A stretch of DNA of 64,000 bases from assembly GCA_946621465.1 (NCBI GenBank), contig CAMOOO010000001.1, positions 1 to 64,000 on the forward strand, written 5' to 3'. Position numbers and translations under genes: made by a program. Each line of letters starts with the position of its first letter. The stretch's first letter is position 1. Positions 35,301-43,550 of the stretch are shown here, piece after piece. Under the pieces are notes generated by a model. The model was not told the DNA's origin and ran no database searches. It worked only from the letters and a program-made list of their open reading frames with translations. Origin of the DNA: an uncultured Clostridia bacterium. Lineage in GTDB: Bacteria > Bacillota > Clostridia > Christensenellales > DTU072.

Positions 35301-38300
35301 GGCGACCACCGCTCCCCATATTGGGACAATTACCGTAATGGAGTACTTCGATCAGGAATACGAGGCGGTCATTTACCGATTTATAAACCAAACCTCCTAC
35401 GATATGGAGTTGAACTATAAGACGCGCACGGGCGAATGCGTTTTCAGGTACAACGGCTCTCGGTATGACGAAAAGGAGATCGATAAACTGATCGGCTACT
35501 TTATCGCAGTCACCTCCGCTTTGACTATTCCTTCGACAGCAGTTAAAGATTGCTTGCCCTTAACGCCCGAAGAAGAAAACGTTTTCAATGCGATACGAAA
35601 CCGCATTGTCAATAAAAAGAAGAAAAAAGAACTTACTTTCGAGCCGTTGCAAACGGAAAAGGAAAGGACGGTGGCGGAATGTATCGGAGAACTGCTTTCT
35701 TTGGATGTTCAGAGTAGAAACGACGACTTCTTTGCTTTGGGCGGTGACTCCATTAAGGTCATCCGCTTGGTATCCGTCCTGCGCAAAAAAGGGTTTGTTA
35801 TCGACGTAAAACAGATCATGACCCTTCGGACGGTAGCAAGGATAGCAGGGGCTTTGAAAAAAGCGAAAGATATCAGCGAGCTTAAAGCAGATAAAATCGG
35901 CTCCGGCGTCACCCCGGCGGATTGCCTCTACGCACAGACCAAATACGGACGGGAGAACGTGGAGAGTATCTTCCGCTTGACTCCGCTACAAGAGGGTATG
36001 CTCTATCACGTTCTACGCGACGTGAACAATCCGGAATACGATACGCAAATCGTCATCGAGGTCCATCACGTTGATTTGCAAATAATAAAACGCGTTCTGG
36101 AACTATTGGCAGACAATTACGAAGTATTAAGGAGCAACTTTATCTGGACGGAAAACGGAGCGCGGCAGGTCATTCTGAAAAACAGGCGCCCGGAACTTTC
36201 CGTACATAAAGGAGATATTTTCGAGATTGCCGATTGGGATCTGAAAAAAGGCTTCGATATTGAACAGGATCCCTTGTTCCGCGTGCTGTACGTCGAAGAC
36301 GGGGATAAAAAATATTTAATTCAAAACGCCCACCACCTTATTCTCGACGGCTGGTCGAACGGGATTATTTTTGAAAAATTCAACGCCCTTTACCGAAAGA
36401 TAAAAAAAGCGCTACCGGTTGACGGACTTTTGCCCAAAGAAAGGGCTTTCCGCGACTACGTCGAGTACCTTCATAAAAAGGACCGGTCGGAGGCAGAAAG
36501 GTATTATAGCGAGTTATTACGCGACTTCCACGGCGGTTATGAGTATCCTTCCGAAGGAGAAAAAAGACCTCTTGAGAGGGCGGTAGAGTATACGGCCGAC
36601 ATTCCCGTCAATATCGCGGATTTGGCAAAAGAACTGTCGGTAACGGAGCCTATCTTATTGCAAACGGCATGGGGGATCGTACTGGGGGTGACAAACGGTA
36701 CGAACGACGCGCTGTTTGGCAACGTTATTTCCGGCAGGGACGCAGGCATTAAGGGAATAGAGGATATGGTAGGTATGTTCATTAACACCGTTCCCGTCCG
36801 CGTACGCTTTGACCAAAAGACCACTTTCTTAGAGGTAATTAAAGAAGTGGAAAGGCAGAACGTTGAGAACGTTGAGTACGGATATCTGCCCATATCGACC
36901 TACGGAAAGGAAATAGGTACGGTCACCGTATTTAATAACTTCGGTCAGAATTTCAACTTCGTTCAGAAGGTCCGCGTCACCGATCAGACGGGGTACGACC
37001 TTGAATTGGAAAGGAACGAAACGGGATCACACTATATATTACGCTACAACGCGGCGCGGTATAAAAAAGAGGAGATCGAGCGGCTTACTAAACTTATTGG
37101 CGAGATCCTTAAAATAATAGCGGAGAACGCCGATATCTCCGTAGGCAACGCCAATTTGTTATCCGACGAAGAAATAGCTCACTTCCACCGCATAAGCCGC
37201 TCCGACGTCGCTATCTGTGAGCAAGCAGAAGAACCGATAAATACCCAAAAAGAAAAACTGATCGCATCGGCAGTAGAAGAATTACTTTCCGTAGAAGTCC
37301 GGTCGGCAAACGACGACTTCTTTGCTTTGGGCGGCGACTCCATAAAAGCTATTCGCCTCTCGGCAAAGATGCGTGAAAAGGGATATAAACTGACGGTAAA
37401 AGACATATCGGACGCAAGGACGATTGCAAAAATGGCGGCGGCGAGCGAGTCTTCTAAAGAGATCACCGTGTCCGCCTGCGGGGCCATTCCGCAAACACCG
37501 GTAATAAGGGATTTCTTTAAACGGGAGTATCCCAATCCCGATGGATATTTGCAAGAAGTTCTTTTCTGCGTTCCGGGCGAAGAAAAAGAGTATCGAAAGG
37601 CCGTTCGCATGCTTTACGAACACCATGATATTTTGCGCGCCGAGTACAGAAAGGACGGGTTGTTCGTGCCGCCGGTAGGGGAGAGCAAACCGCTCGTGTT
37701 TATTACGGAAAAAACGGACGACGTTCTGAAAAAATGCGCCGAGATCCGTAAAAAAATATCGCTGACAGGGACGCTTTTTATTGCGGCGTATATCAGGGGA
37801 GAGAAAAACTATCTCTACCTCTGCGCCCACCACCTCATCATCGACGGCGTTTCCTGGCGAATTATTGCCGAAGACCTCTACACCGCCGTAACTTTCGGTA
37901 AACTTCCGCCAAAGACCACTTCCTACCTTGCTTGGGCGAAGAAATGCGAAAGCGGCGTCAAGGTGTCGGAAAAAGAGGAAAACTACTGGGCGAACGTAGA
38001 AAGATCCATTTTGCCGATCTTCCCTAAAGAAAAATATGCGCCCGTTCGCATTAAACTTACTATTGACAAAGAAACGACCAAAAGGATAGTCAAAAACGGC
38101 GGTCGGAAATACGACGTTCGACCGGACCTTCCTATGGCAACGGCCCTTGTCAGATCGATCGGGAAACTGTATAAAACGGACGAAGTTCCCGTCTTAATGG
38201 AAAGCTATGGCAGACAGAACCTCTTTGATAACGTCGACCTTTCCCGGACGGTAGGGTGGTTTACTTCTTATTATCCGGTGATATTCTCCATTGCCGGTTT

Positions 38301-41300
38301 GCCACAGGAATGTCTACTGGAAAACAAAGAGCGATTGATGTCGGTGCCGGATGACGGTATAAGATACCAGTTCCTGACGGGCGGAAACAGCGCGCCGGAA
38401 GTTATTATCAACTATATGGGGACGTACGACGGCGAAGTAAAAGGCGCCGAGTTATGTCGTTTGCCCGAGATCGAAGATAACCCGGAACGGGAAAAACTGG
38501 ACCTGGAAGGAGAGATCGTAAACGGCGAACTGAACCTATCGTTCCGCTTCAACGGCGTATCGGAAGAAGACGCAAAGAAAGTAGTCGAGCTATGGAAGGA
38601 AGAATTCGACAGCCTGGCGGAACTATTCGACGAAGGTAAGAAGGTTTATTCCCCGGCGGACGTAGGATATCCGGGAATGAATAAAGAGGACTTTGCGGAA
38701 GTACTTATACGTCATCCCATTCGTATCGCGCCCTTGACGCCGACCCAACAGGGGATGATTTACCATTCGGAATCGGATGGACAAAAGTATCTGGAACAGA
38801 CCATTTTGCGCCTTCCTTTTGCGCCCGAAAAACAGCGTACGAAAGAAGTCATCCGTGCTATAATGCAAAAGCACGCCGTTTTCCGTACCGAGTATATTCG
38901 TTGCGCGAGTGGCAATATCTATCAATACGTGGTCGAAAAAAGTTCGGTTGTCGTATCGGAAACGGAAGACTGGGAAGAGCGCGCATCAGAAAGAATAGCC
39001 GAGGGCATTTCTCCCTTTGACGGCGTTCCGATAAGGATTGACATCGATAAGGATGTCCTTGTTATTTCCTCTCATCATATCGCCTGGGACGCTTGGTCGG
39101 AAAGAATATTTATTGATGAATTTGAGAAACTATATAAAGAAGAAAAGTATCCCAAACAGAAAGAAACAGCCTCTTTTTGCGAGTATGCCTCCGGGTATGG
39201 GTACAGACAAACCAGACTGGATTATTCTTATTGGGTGAATTTGGTCAGCGGAGCCAAAGATACCTTTGTTCCTTCGCATGGCAAAGGGGAAAACGGAGAA
39301 GTAAAGAGAATTTCTCGCTACGTTGATCTATCCTATAAAATAACCAAGTTCTCGCGTGAAAACGGTATTACCGAAAACACTTTCTTCGAGGCGGCAACGG
39401 CACGGTTTTTGCAGATCGTATGCAGGGCGCAGGACGTACTGTTTGGGAAGGTCGTTTCAGGTAGGGACGATAAAACGACGTCCGCTATCGGAATGTACAT
39501 TTCCACTTTGCCCGTTCGTGTATCGGTATCCGGACCGCAAGAAATTTTGCGAGAGGTTTATCGGCAGGGCATGGAATCGGAACGGCACGAAAGTTGTCCG
39601 CTTTCGGAGATATTCTCCCGCGCCAAGCTGACAGACCCGATGGGTGTTCTTTTCGTGTACGACAGTATGGAAGGCGTCGATAAGATAGATCTTATCCGCG
39701 TCCGTGACAGCACCAACTACGGACTTACCATTGCCGTAACCAAAGAAGAAGGATTCGTTGTCGACATCTCCTTTAACGACGAGTATCTATCGGAAGAGAT
39801 CGAGTCGCTACTGTCCCTCTATCTCGACTGCTGCAGAGAACTAATAGGTATTCCGCGTCAAATTATCAGTGAGGTAACGGGGAACAAGAAAGTTTACCCC
39901 GACACTTTAACAAGCCTATGGAAGGACAATAAACCGTTTAAACTTATCGCCGATAAAGAATGCAAAAAAGTGCGCGAAAAGGCGGAGAGTCTGTCGGCGT
40001 ACCTAAGCAAACGCTCAAAAGGCGGAGTTATTGGCGTTCAATGCGAACGCGGAGTCAATATGATAATTGCTTTGTACGCGGTCGTCATTTCGGGGAACGC
40101 TTATATGCCCATTCCTGTAGACGGACCGGACGAAAGAATGGAATTTATGCGCAAGGATGCCAACGTAAAAATCGTTCTTGACGATGAATTTATGAATTCT
40201 TTTGTCTACGATAACGAGAGCTATATTGCCGACGTAAGCGGAGAAGATATCTGCTACGTTATTTATACCTCCGGGTCCACGGGCAAACCCAAAGGGGTCA
40301 AAGTTTCTCACGCGGCGATAGCAAACAGACTGTGCTGGATGGAAGACAAATATCCGCTTGAGGGGGGCGTCATCCTGCAAAAAACGCCGTATACTTTCGA
40401 CGTTTCCGTATGGGAAATTTTCCGTCCCGTACTTTTTGGTGGCACCCTCGTACTCATTCCGCCCAAGATGCACGCCGATCCGATGACGATAGCAAATTAC
40501 GTCGAAAAATATAAAGTAACGCAACTTCATTTTGTACCGTCCGTGTACGATCTGTATTTGGAACAAGTTAAGGGGAAAGAAGTGTTTGCAGTAAAGGATG
40601 TTTTCCTCTCCGGCGAGAAACTGTCTGCAAAAACGGTTAAGCGTCATTATGAGGTTTATAAAGAGGGGTCTAGCCTTCATAACCTTTACGGTCCGACGGA
40701 ATGCGCTGTTGACGTGACGTATTATGATTGCGACGGTACGGAAAACGACGTGCCTATCGGCGCGCCCATTGATAACGTAACCGTTTCCCTTCAATGGAAC
40801 GGTTATGCTTTACCTTGCTACGTTGAGGGCGAGATCGTTGCCGGAGGCAGAGGGGTAGGAGCCGGTTACGTCGGAGAAGAGCAGGGTGGTTTTGTTGGCG
40901 GCACGTACTATACCGGAGATATCGGTTGGCAAGATGAAAGGGGCAATATCCACTTCGTCGGGAGAAAGGACAGACAGATTAAACTCCACGGCTTGCGGAT
41001 AGAGCCGGGTGAAATAGAATGGATTATCGGTAATACCCCCGGGGTGCGCGACGCCGTCGTGGAGTATGTTTCCGATGAAAAGAAAGGCGGTTATCTTTGC
41101 ACTTTTGTCGTTGCGGACAGATCGGTAGAAAAGGATATCCGGGCGAGATTGCCCGAGAATATGACGCCGAGTAAAATACTCTTTGTCGACGCTATACCGC
41201 TAACAGAGAACGGAAAGCGCGACCTTACGGCGCTTCTGGAAGAAGGCACCGTCCAAAACGACGTTTTGTTGCAGCCGGCGGAGAAGCAACTTCTCGACGC

Positions 41301-42126
41301 CGTCTGCCAGGTCGCGCCCTCGGTCGGCTTCGACACCCCCCTTATCGAGGCAGGCGTCTCCAGCTTCGACCGCATAAGGATCGCAACCAAGGTTGCGCCC
41401 TTCGGCTATACCTATAACGACGTTATTCGCGTTGATACGGTACGGGAACTGTATGAAAAGGGAAGAAAGGAGTATTTCTTCCGGTACACCTCCGGCAATA
41501 AAAACGCCCTTGTTTGTATACCTTATGCCGGAGCGACGGGGCGGATATTCAGCTCTGTCAGCATTCCCGGTTGCGACGTATATGCCGCTATCCGATGCGC
41601 GTTCGAGGGAGAGGACTGGGAAAAGGCGAAAGAGGAATGGAAAGCAATCGTCCGTCGGTACGAAAAGGTCTACGTCTACGCCCACTGTTTGGGGACGATG
41701 ACGGCATTGAAACTTATGACCGTTGCCGAGGTAACCGGGGCTTTCTTCGGGGCGCACGTTCCCGACGCTATCTCTTCCATTTTCGGGAGACCTATAGACG
41801 TATGGAAAAAGGCCTCCGATAAAAAGATCGTTACGGGACTGCAAAAAGCAGGACTTATGACGGATGATGGGAGCTTCGCCTCTCTCTTCCGCGCCGACGC
41901 GTCAATCGCTTCTCGCATTGAAGCGCAGAAGCCCACCGTTGACGCTCCCGTAACAGTGGTTCTTGCTAAAAACGATCCGCTGACGAAAATCGACAAAGCG
42001 GATATCCGTTGGAAGAAATTCCTCCGCGGCACGGTCAACATCGTCGTACTTCCGGATAAAAATCACTATTTTATCGAAGAAGCGGATTTTTCCGAAATAC
42101 TGAGCGAACTTATGAGGAATAAATGA
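29323..42126 (+). CDS. non-ribosomal peptide synthetase with acyl-ligase loading module and Cys-type thioesterase
   Basis: This 4267-residue multimodular enzyme assembles an acylated peptide on carrier domains. Order (approximate residues): acyl-AMP ligase 20-551; T1 (phosphopantetheine Ser591); C1 655-1083; A1 1096-1566; T2 (Ser1608); C2 1677-2080; T3 (Ser2143); C3 2215-2610; T4 (Ser2673); epimerase 2717-3107; C4 3131-3523; A2 3527-3973; T5 (Ser4013); TE 4056-4266. The frame is open from 29209, but the promoter -10 box (29310-29315) rules out starts before ~29322, so I chose ATG 29323; there is no Shine-Dalgarno. The next ATG at 29359 is an alternative. The stop overlaps the transporter start (ATGA). 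C2-T3 and C3-T4 lack A domains. The product is unknown. Confidence 0.95.
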   Translation: MDTYDQNVLLSRMNRFISQTMYQAVKGAAKNFPEHIAYRYFGKETPYRTFIEKIDHIADCFASYGIKKGDVVVFCMPNTPTIIDAVYALNKIGAVVCIIHPMSAPAEISYYLKDTSAKLIICYKDLLPMAEAGRKTSGRDLPIISVSGEETFIPSYEGLISQSDEKGREEGDIPWSAFCSQKITARAAATEDYSSLALILYSGGTTGQPKGIMLSSYNLNAIAFQTEQGSGLIPMSDYSMLAVIPLFHGFGFGVNVHLMLSTGGTTILIPRFSATELGATVIKEKPNIIAGVPTLFYGLIMAADTEGQDLSFLKGAFAGGDSVPQNLKAAFKKFMSAHNSDIYLREGYGLTESVTVNCISDWDGGREGSMGRPLIGNRFFACEPGTDTPLPPGERGELCMTGPTVMLGYLNKPDITKETLRVVNGQTVLHTGDYGYVDEDGYVYYVSRIKRIIITNGYNVYPSEIEGVAIKHPDVDQACCLGVSDPVRGQSVVLAIIPKPSADTETLEKDLRAYLKEKLSEYKMPGKILFRKEFPKTRVGKISYGEIIKSITEEEKRAFAPEEAFEKALQETIGVAEIDNVNDFISAGGDSHKIFVFLMTLRELGYMVTLADLTKAKTKEDIIRAMKPVEEEEKEERYADSDTEKELAKENVLFEKIYPVTPIQEGILYHSLTAEKEVYNVIVVLRPLKKLDVDIFKKASELLFEKYEAYRTGFYIWKKGSYAVVRSDVNFHAESVQSDAPLSTFVTDLSHRGFDIQKDCLFRMFHLQTTDGEYIVFNVHHAISDGISDFNAISYFIDSYMRLLKGEEFLILKKEAKEYRLKGFDYGAYLKKTLTKDSEEAKDFFRKEFAGYEGGSIYLKGSGCSGRRMLRRSLSSDLDGRIREFCSENGFNVNIFSKAVWAILLQRYTYCEDVVFGDVVSGRESDIKGIDEAVGLFLNTVPMRFDVRAERTVRELLTEIKEKTIAYLPYRFLPTAESIKCAGRLDLQSIYNYEDDDGLSYGVGADMFERKDVYDNSNYPLEFEITGKGVVTFNLRYDLSKYRPEDMEVLAKRIQKTYEEILDHVDEQIGKINLLTSDDVCFLSEHNDTTLPFDEKETVIKRLEKQAALTPDRRAITFYDRELTYRELDERSDGIAAFLVEKGVKKGDVVALYVRRSPEMITAIYGILKTGALYLPLDETYPKERCAFVLTDSGAKAVLSDGLIPETSLPVLTGWENLTAPKRSENISGEDGAYIIYTSGTTGQPKGVVSTHKGLSNLLLSYERIYDLTERDVVLQVASYTFDQSVWDIFGILSKGGTLAVITNDDVHDPERIEWYCNKKEVTIASFTPAMIAELDPDKFPSLRILDSSGEAANALVLQKWVGKTRVINTYGPTEYTVNACSYEYVGLESENIPIGDPINNTQFYVLSKGDAINGPGMPGELCIAGCGLSTGYLHRKELTDKKFVSLFGEKMYRTGDLAYWTDEGILFIDRIDSQVKIRGFRIELMEIDAHIRRIDGVKDCFVCVEKIARDKTILAYVVGSTEKDVAEKLRRTLPGYMVPQYVIPIDRIPRSVSGKVDRAALPKPQKKALMTLPLTEKQKVVADVWKKVLQIEEVYCEDDFFETGGDSIKAIRLSTGLDAVGLFVSVKEVMSARTLKKIAEVATTVQSPEESKRYALVSEEDIAIANYKFGEENIEDIYPTAPLQEGILYHALCDKNKLEYLAQLVIELPDRFDDLLLEQSFRLLFEKYPVLRTSFIWTEKGGMQVILKHRPIEFIRARGDVDEICDKDIERGFDLEKDALMRILYIEAPDKKYMAQTCHHLILDGWSEALLLRQLQAMYRRLVGGESYEQILASIKTETVPSYKFFVERIVRKDSAAAEKHYKSLMENFDGGYDYPSKKVGKYLQDKACEKRFRIATDMIGLAKRYATTESVLYQTAWGIVLGITNRTGDIVFGNVISGRAERIPEIEKIAGMCINTVPVRVRFKDDTTVEEVINEIAKQHSDNAEYGFLPLATTAPHIGTITVMEYFDQEYEAVIYRFINQTSYDMELNYKTRTGECVFRYNGSRYDEKEIDKLIGYFIAVTSALTIPSTAVKDCLPLTPEEENVFNAIRNRIVNKKKKKELTFEPLQTEKERTVAECIGELLSLDVQSRNDDFFALGGDSIKVIRLVSVLRKKGFVIDVKQIMTLRTVARIAGALKKAKDISELKADKIGSGVTPADCLYAQTKYGRENVESIFRLTPLQEGMLYHVLRDVNNPEYDTQIVIEVHHVDLQIIKRVLELLADNYEVLRSNFIWTENGARQVILKNRRPELSVHKGDIFEIADWDLKKGFDIEQDPLFRVLYVEDGDKKYLIQNAHHLILDGWSNGIIFEKFNALYRKIKKALPVDGLLPKERAFRDYVEYLHKKDRSEAERYYSELLRDFHGGYEYPSEGEKRPLERAVEYTADIPVNIADLAKELSVTEPILLQTAWGIVLGVTNGTNDALFGNVISGRDAGIKGIEDMVGMFINTVPVRVRFDQKTTFLEVIKEVERQNVENVEYGYLPISTYGKEIGTVTVFNNFGQNFNFVQKVRVTDQTGYDLELERNETGSHYILRYNAARYKKEEIERLTKLIGEILKIIAENADISVGNANLLSDEEIAHFHRISRSDVAICEQAEEPINTQKEKLIASAVEELLSVEVRSANDDFFALGGDSIKAIRLSAKMREKGYKLTVKDISDARTIAKMAAASESSKEITVSACGAIPQTPVIRDFFKREYPNPDGYLQEVLFCVPGEEKEYRKAVRMLYEHHDILRAEYRKDGLFVPPVGESKPLVFITEKTDDVLKKCAEIRKKISLTGTLFIAAYIRGEKNYLYLCAHHLIIDGVSWRIIAEDLYTAVTFGKLPPKTTSYLAWAKKCESGVKVSEKEENYWANVERSILPIFPKEKYAPVRIKLTIDKETTKRIVKNGGRKYDVRPDLPMATALVRSIGKLYKTDEVPVLMESYGRQNLFDNVDLSRTVGWFTSYYPVIFSIAGLPQECLLENKERLMSVPDDGIRYQFLTGGNSAPEVIINYMGTYDGEVKGAELCRLPEIEDNPEREKLDLEGEIVNGELNLSFRFNGVSEEDAKKVVELWKEEFDSLAELFDEGKKVYSPADVGYPGMNKEDFAEVLIRHPIRIAPLTPTQQGMIYHSESDGQKYLEQTILRLPFAPEKQRTKEVIRAIMQKHAVFRTEYIRCASGNIYQYVVEKSSVVVSETEDWEERASERIAEGISPFDGVPIRIDIDKDVLVISSHHIAWDAWSERIFIDEFEKLYKEEKYPKQKETASFCEYASGYGYRQTRLDYSYWVNLVSGAKDTFVPSHGKGENGEVKRISRYVDLSYKITKFSRENGITENTFFEAATARFLQIVCRAQDVLFGKVVSGRDDKTTSAIGMYISTLPVRVSVSGPQEILREVYRQGMESERHESCPLSEIFSRAKLTDPMGVLFVYDSMEGVDKIDLIRVRDSTNYGLTIAVTKEEGFVVDISFNDEYLSEEIESLLSLYLDCCRELIGIPRQIISEVTGNKKVYPDTLTSLWKDNKPFKLIADKECKKVREKAESLSAYLSKRSKGGVIGVQCERGVNMIIALYAVVISGNAYMPIPVDGPDERMEFMRKDANVKIVLDDEFMNSFVYDNESYIADVSGEDICYVIYTSGSTGKPKGVKVSHAAIANRLCWMEDKYPLEGGVILQKTPYTFDVSVWEIFRPVLFGGTLVLIPPKMHADPMTIANYVEKYKVTQLHFVPSVYDLYLEQVKGKEVFAVKDVFLSGEKLSAKTVKRHYEVYKEGSSLHNLYGPTECAVDVTYYDCDGTENDVPIGAPIDNVTVSLQWNGYALPCYVEGEIVAGGRGVGAGYVGEEQGGFVGGTYYTGDIGWQDERGNIHFVGRKDRQIKLHGLRIEPGEIEWIIGNTPGVRDAVVEYVSDEKKGGYLCTFVVADRSVEKDIRARLPENMTPSKILFVDAIPLTENGKRDLTALLEEGTVQNDVLLQPAEKQLLDAVCQVAPSVGFDTPLIEAGVSSFDRIRIATKVAPFGYTYNDVIRVDTVRELYEKGRKEYFFRYTSGNKNALVCIPYAGATGRIFSSVSIPGCDVYAAIRCAFEGEDWEKAKEEWKAIVRRYEKVYVYAHCLGTMTALKLMTVAEVTGAFFGAHVPDAISSIFGRPIDVWKKASDKKIVTGLQKAGLMTDDGSFASLFRADASIASRIEAQKPTVDAPVTVVLAKNDPLTKIDKADIRWKKFLRGTVNIVVLPDKNHYFIEEADFSEILSELMRNK
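29380..31200 (+). other. NRPS loading module: acyl-AMP ligase plus carrier T1
   Basis: A fatty-acyl/aryl-AMP ligase fold with 'YSGGTTGQPKG' at 29923-29955, 'PLFHGFGFGVNVH', 'REGYGLTES', 'HTGDYGYVD' and catalytic Lys in 'RVGKISYG'. It resembles fatty acid-activating loading domains and the free-standing ligase at 14585, rather than amino-acid A domains. T1 has 'SAGGDSHK' with the attachment Ser at 31093-31095. It should start the chain with a carboxylic acid. Confidence 0.85.
31287..34260 (+). other. NRPS module C1-A1-T2
   Basis: C1 opens 'YPVTPIQEGILYHS' and has an intact H-H-x3-D-G ('HHAISDG', His at 31660). A1 has 'YTSGTTGQPKG' at 33031-33063 and a Lys in 'SVSGKVDRAALP'. By eye alignment to GrsA, the A1 pocket reads about D-Q-W-S-D-S-T-V-N; I do not recognise its substrate. 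T2 has 'TGGDSIK' (Ser at 34144). This is the only A domain before the Ser-type one, so it may also load T3 and T4. Confidence 0.8.
34351..35860 (+). repeat. NRPS A-less unit C2-T3 (first copy of a duplicated didomain)
   Basis: C2 opens 'YPTAPLQEGILYH' and has 'HHLILDGWSE' (His at 34720). T3 has 'LGGDSIKV' (Ser at 35749). There is no adenylation domain between them. It closely resembles C3-T4 at the protein level, and the carrier cores share a 26-base identical DNA stretch around the pantetheine site, so a recent internal duplication is likely. Confidence 0.8.
35965..37440 (+). repeat. NRPS A-less unit C3-T4 (second copy)
   Basis: C3 opens 'FRLTPLQEGMLYH' and has 'HHLILDGWSN' (His at 36331). 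T4 has 'LGGDSIKA' (Ser at 37339). Like C2-T3 it has no A domain, so T4 must be charged by A1 or by an enzyme in trans. It precedes the epimerization domain. Confidence 0.8.
37470..38640 (+). other. NRPS epimerization domain
   Basis: It has 'HHLIIDGVSWRI' (His at 37828), the E-type 'HH..(V/I)DGVSWRI' form, plus the E hallmarks 'DLSRTVGWFTSYYPV' and 'VIINYMGTYDG'. It should convert the residue held on T4 to the D form. It is followed by a C domain, as expected. Confidence 0.85.
38715..41470 (+). other. NRPS module C4-A2(Ser)-T5
   Basis: C4 opens 'IAPLTPTQQGMIYH' and has HH-x3-D-A ('HHIAWDAWSE'), with Ala for the usual Gly after the Asp. A2 has 'YTSGSTGKPKG' at 40264 onward. Its pocket, aligned by eye to GrsA, reads D-V-W-H-F-S-L-V-D, the classic serine code, and 'HNLYGPTECAVDVTYY' resembles the EntF A domain. 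T5 has 'EAGVSSFD' instead of GGDS or GGHS; the attachment Ser should be at 41359-41361. Confidence 0.82.
41490..42120 (+). other. NRPS thioesterase domain with Cys nucleophile
   Basis: An alpha/beta hydrolase of the NRPS TE type opens 'LVCIPYAGATG'. The elbow is 'YAHCLGTM', with Cys (codon 41686-41688) where GHSxG has Ser. The acid is Asp in 'AKNDPLT' (41974) and the base is His in 'KNHYFIEE' (42064). The domain should release or cyclise the product. Confidence 0.85.
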
Positions 42127-43550
42127 AAGATAAAAAAGTAGTATCGCTAAAAGAGTATTTTTCCTACGGAGCAGGGGGGCTTGGAAAAGGCGTCCTTGAT
42201 TCCTTCGTCGTATTGTTCGTCCTGATTTATTTTACCGACGCGGTAAAGATTTCTCCGATCTCCGCCGGTATTATCATCGCCGTTTCCAAAATTATCGTTA
42301 TGTTACTTTTGCCTTTTGCCGGTGTAAAAATGGACGGCGGCAAGTCTAAGTGGGGCAGATTCAGACCCTATATTTTGTGGCTTTCATTCGTTATGGGAAT
42401 AATGACGTCCGTCCTTTTTATTGCCCCGACTATCTACGGCGTGGAAAAAGAAGGAGCAAAAGTCGCCCTCTGTTTTATCGCTTACTTGTTGTGGGAAACG
42501 TCATTTAATCTGCACGACGTTCCTTTTTGGTCCCTTGCTTCCGTTGTCTCTGATAAGGAAGGAGAACGCTCCGCCTTTTTGGCGATAGCAAACGTCGTAA
42601 CAACGCTCGCCGGCGTCGTCCCCGTTATTGCCGTTCCTTTTTTGACCGAACAATTCGGTAACGTGTGCGGCTACCTTTATAGCGGATTGATTTTTGGGCT
42701 GGGGGGCGGCATCCTTGCAGCAACGACTTTCTTCGGAACGAAAGAACGGATAACCGTAAATGATAAAAAGGTTACCCTAAAAGAAAGTTTTTCGGCACTC
42801 TTTACAACTAAACCTATGTTCGTATTCGACGGCGCGCTTCTTCTTTCGGCAACCGTCTTTGCCGCCAGAGAAGTCAGCACCTACGCCGGAAAATATCTCT
42901 ACGGTAGCGCGGACGGATACGTCCTTTATCCGGGCGGGGGGACATCATTTTTGCCGTCCGAACTTTTTTTGACCGTACTTGTAGTTCTTGTCGGCGCAGG
43001 ACTTCTTATTGGCGACAGTATCTTTCCTTTGGTCTTTAAAAAAGCCGGCTTAAAAAAGTCCTATTTTATTTTTTCTTGCTTAGGTATCGTTACTTGTGTT
43101 ATAATGTATCTGTTGGGATTCGACAGATGGGGCAAGGTGTCCTTCTTCCTGTTTTTGACCTTCTACCTTATCATCGGTATTTTCGGCGGTGTGTTTGAAT
43201 CAATGAAAAGCAATCTCATTCCCGAATGCGCCGATTACAGCGAATGGAAAACGGGAGTGAGACGAGACGGCACCTTTTTCTCGGCACAAGTGATGTTCTC
43301 TCAGTTATTGGAAACAGTCCCCGTCCTCGCCGTTTCTATCGTATTACAGTGTTGCGGTTATAACGACTCCATGGCGGTCTTTGAGCAGTCGGAGAGTGTA
43401 AAACAGGGGATCTTTATCGCCGCTACCCTCATCCCGGCGGGGGGAATGATCCTCGGTCTCGTTCCTGCGTTCTTCTATTCGTACACCGGAAAAACGCGTG
43501 AAAGGATCAGGGCGGAATTATCGGAAAGGAGAAGCGTATCAAATGATTAA
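42123..43550 (+). CDS. GPH/MFS-family transporter of the NRPS operon
   Basis: The 475-residue protein has ~12 membrane segments and GPH features ('YGAGGLGKGVLDSFVVLFVLIYFTD' at the N-terminus, 'GGKSKWGRFRPYI' near residue 75, 'NLHDVPFWSLASVVS' near 128, 'KSNLIPECADYSEWKTGVRRDG' near 362). The family normally imports glycosides with a cation. Here the start overlaps the NRPS stop (ATGA) and two more cluster genes follow, so I infer it moves the peptide product, probably outward. It differs from the rhamnose-operon GPH in length and lacks the long late insert. Confidence 0.8.
   Translation: MKDKKVVSLKEYFSYGAGGLGKGVLDSFVVLFVLIYFTDAVKISPISAGIIIAVSKIIVMLLLPFAGVKMDGGKSKWGRFRPYILWLSFVMGIMTSVLFIAPTIYGVEKEGAKVALCFIAYLLWETSFNLHDVPFWSLASVVSDKEGERSAFLAIANVVTTLAGVVPVIAVPFLTEQFGNVCGYLYSGLIFGLGGGILAATTFFGTKERITVNDKKVTLKESFSALFTTKPMFVFDGALLLSATVFAAREVSTYAGKYLYGSADGYVLYPGGGTSFLPSELFLTVLVVLVGAGLLIGDSIFPLVFKKAGLKKSYFIFSCLGIVTCVIMYLLGFDRWGKVSFFLFLTFYLIIGIFGGVFESMKSNLIPECADYSEWKTGVRRDGTFFSAQVMFSQLLETVPVLAVSIVLQCCGYNDSMAVFEQSESVKQGIFIAATLIPAGGMILGLVPAFFYSYTGKTRERIRAELSERRSVSND

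Noticed and set aside
40015-40794. 259-residue minus-strand frame in the NRPS
   Set aside because: It lies within A2, whose motifs are intact on the plus strand.
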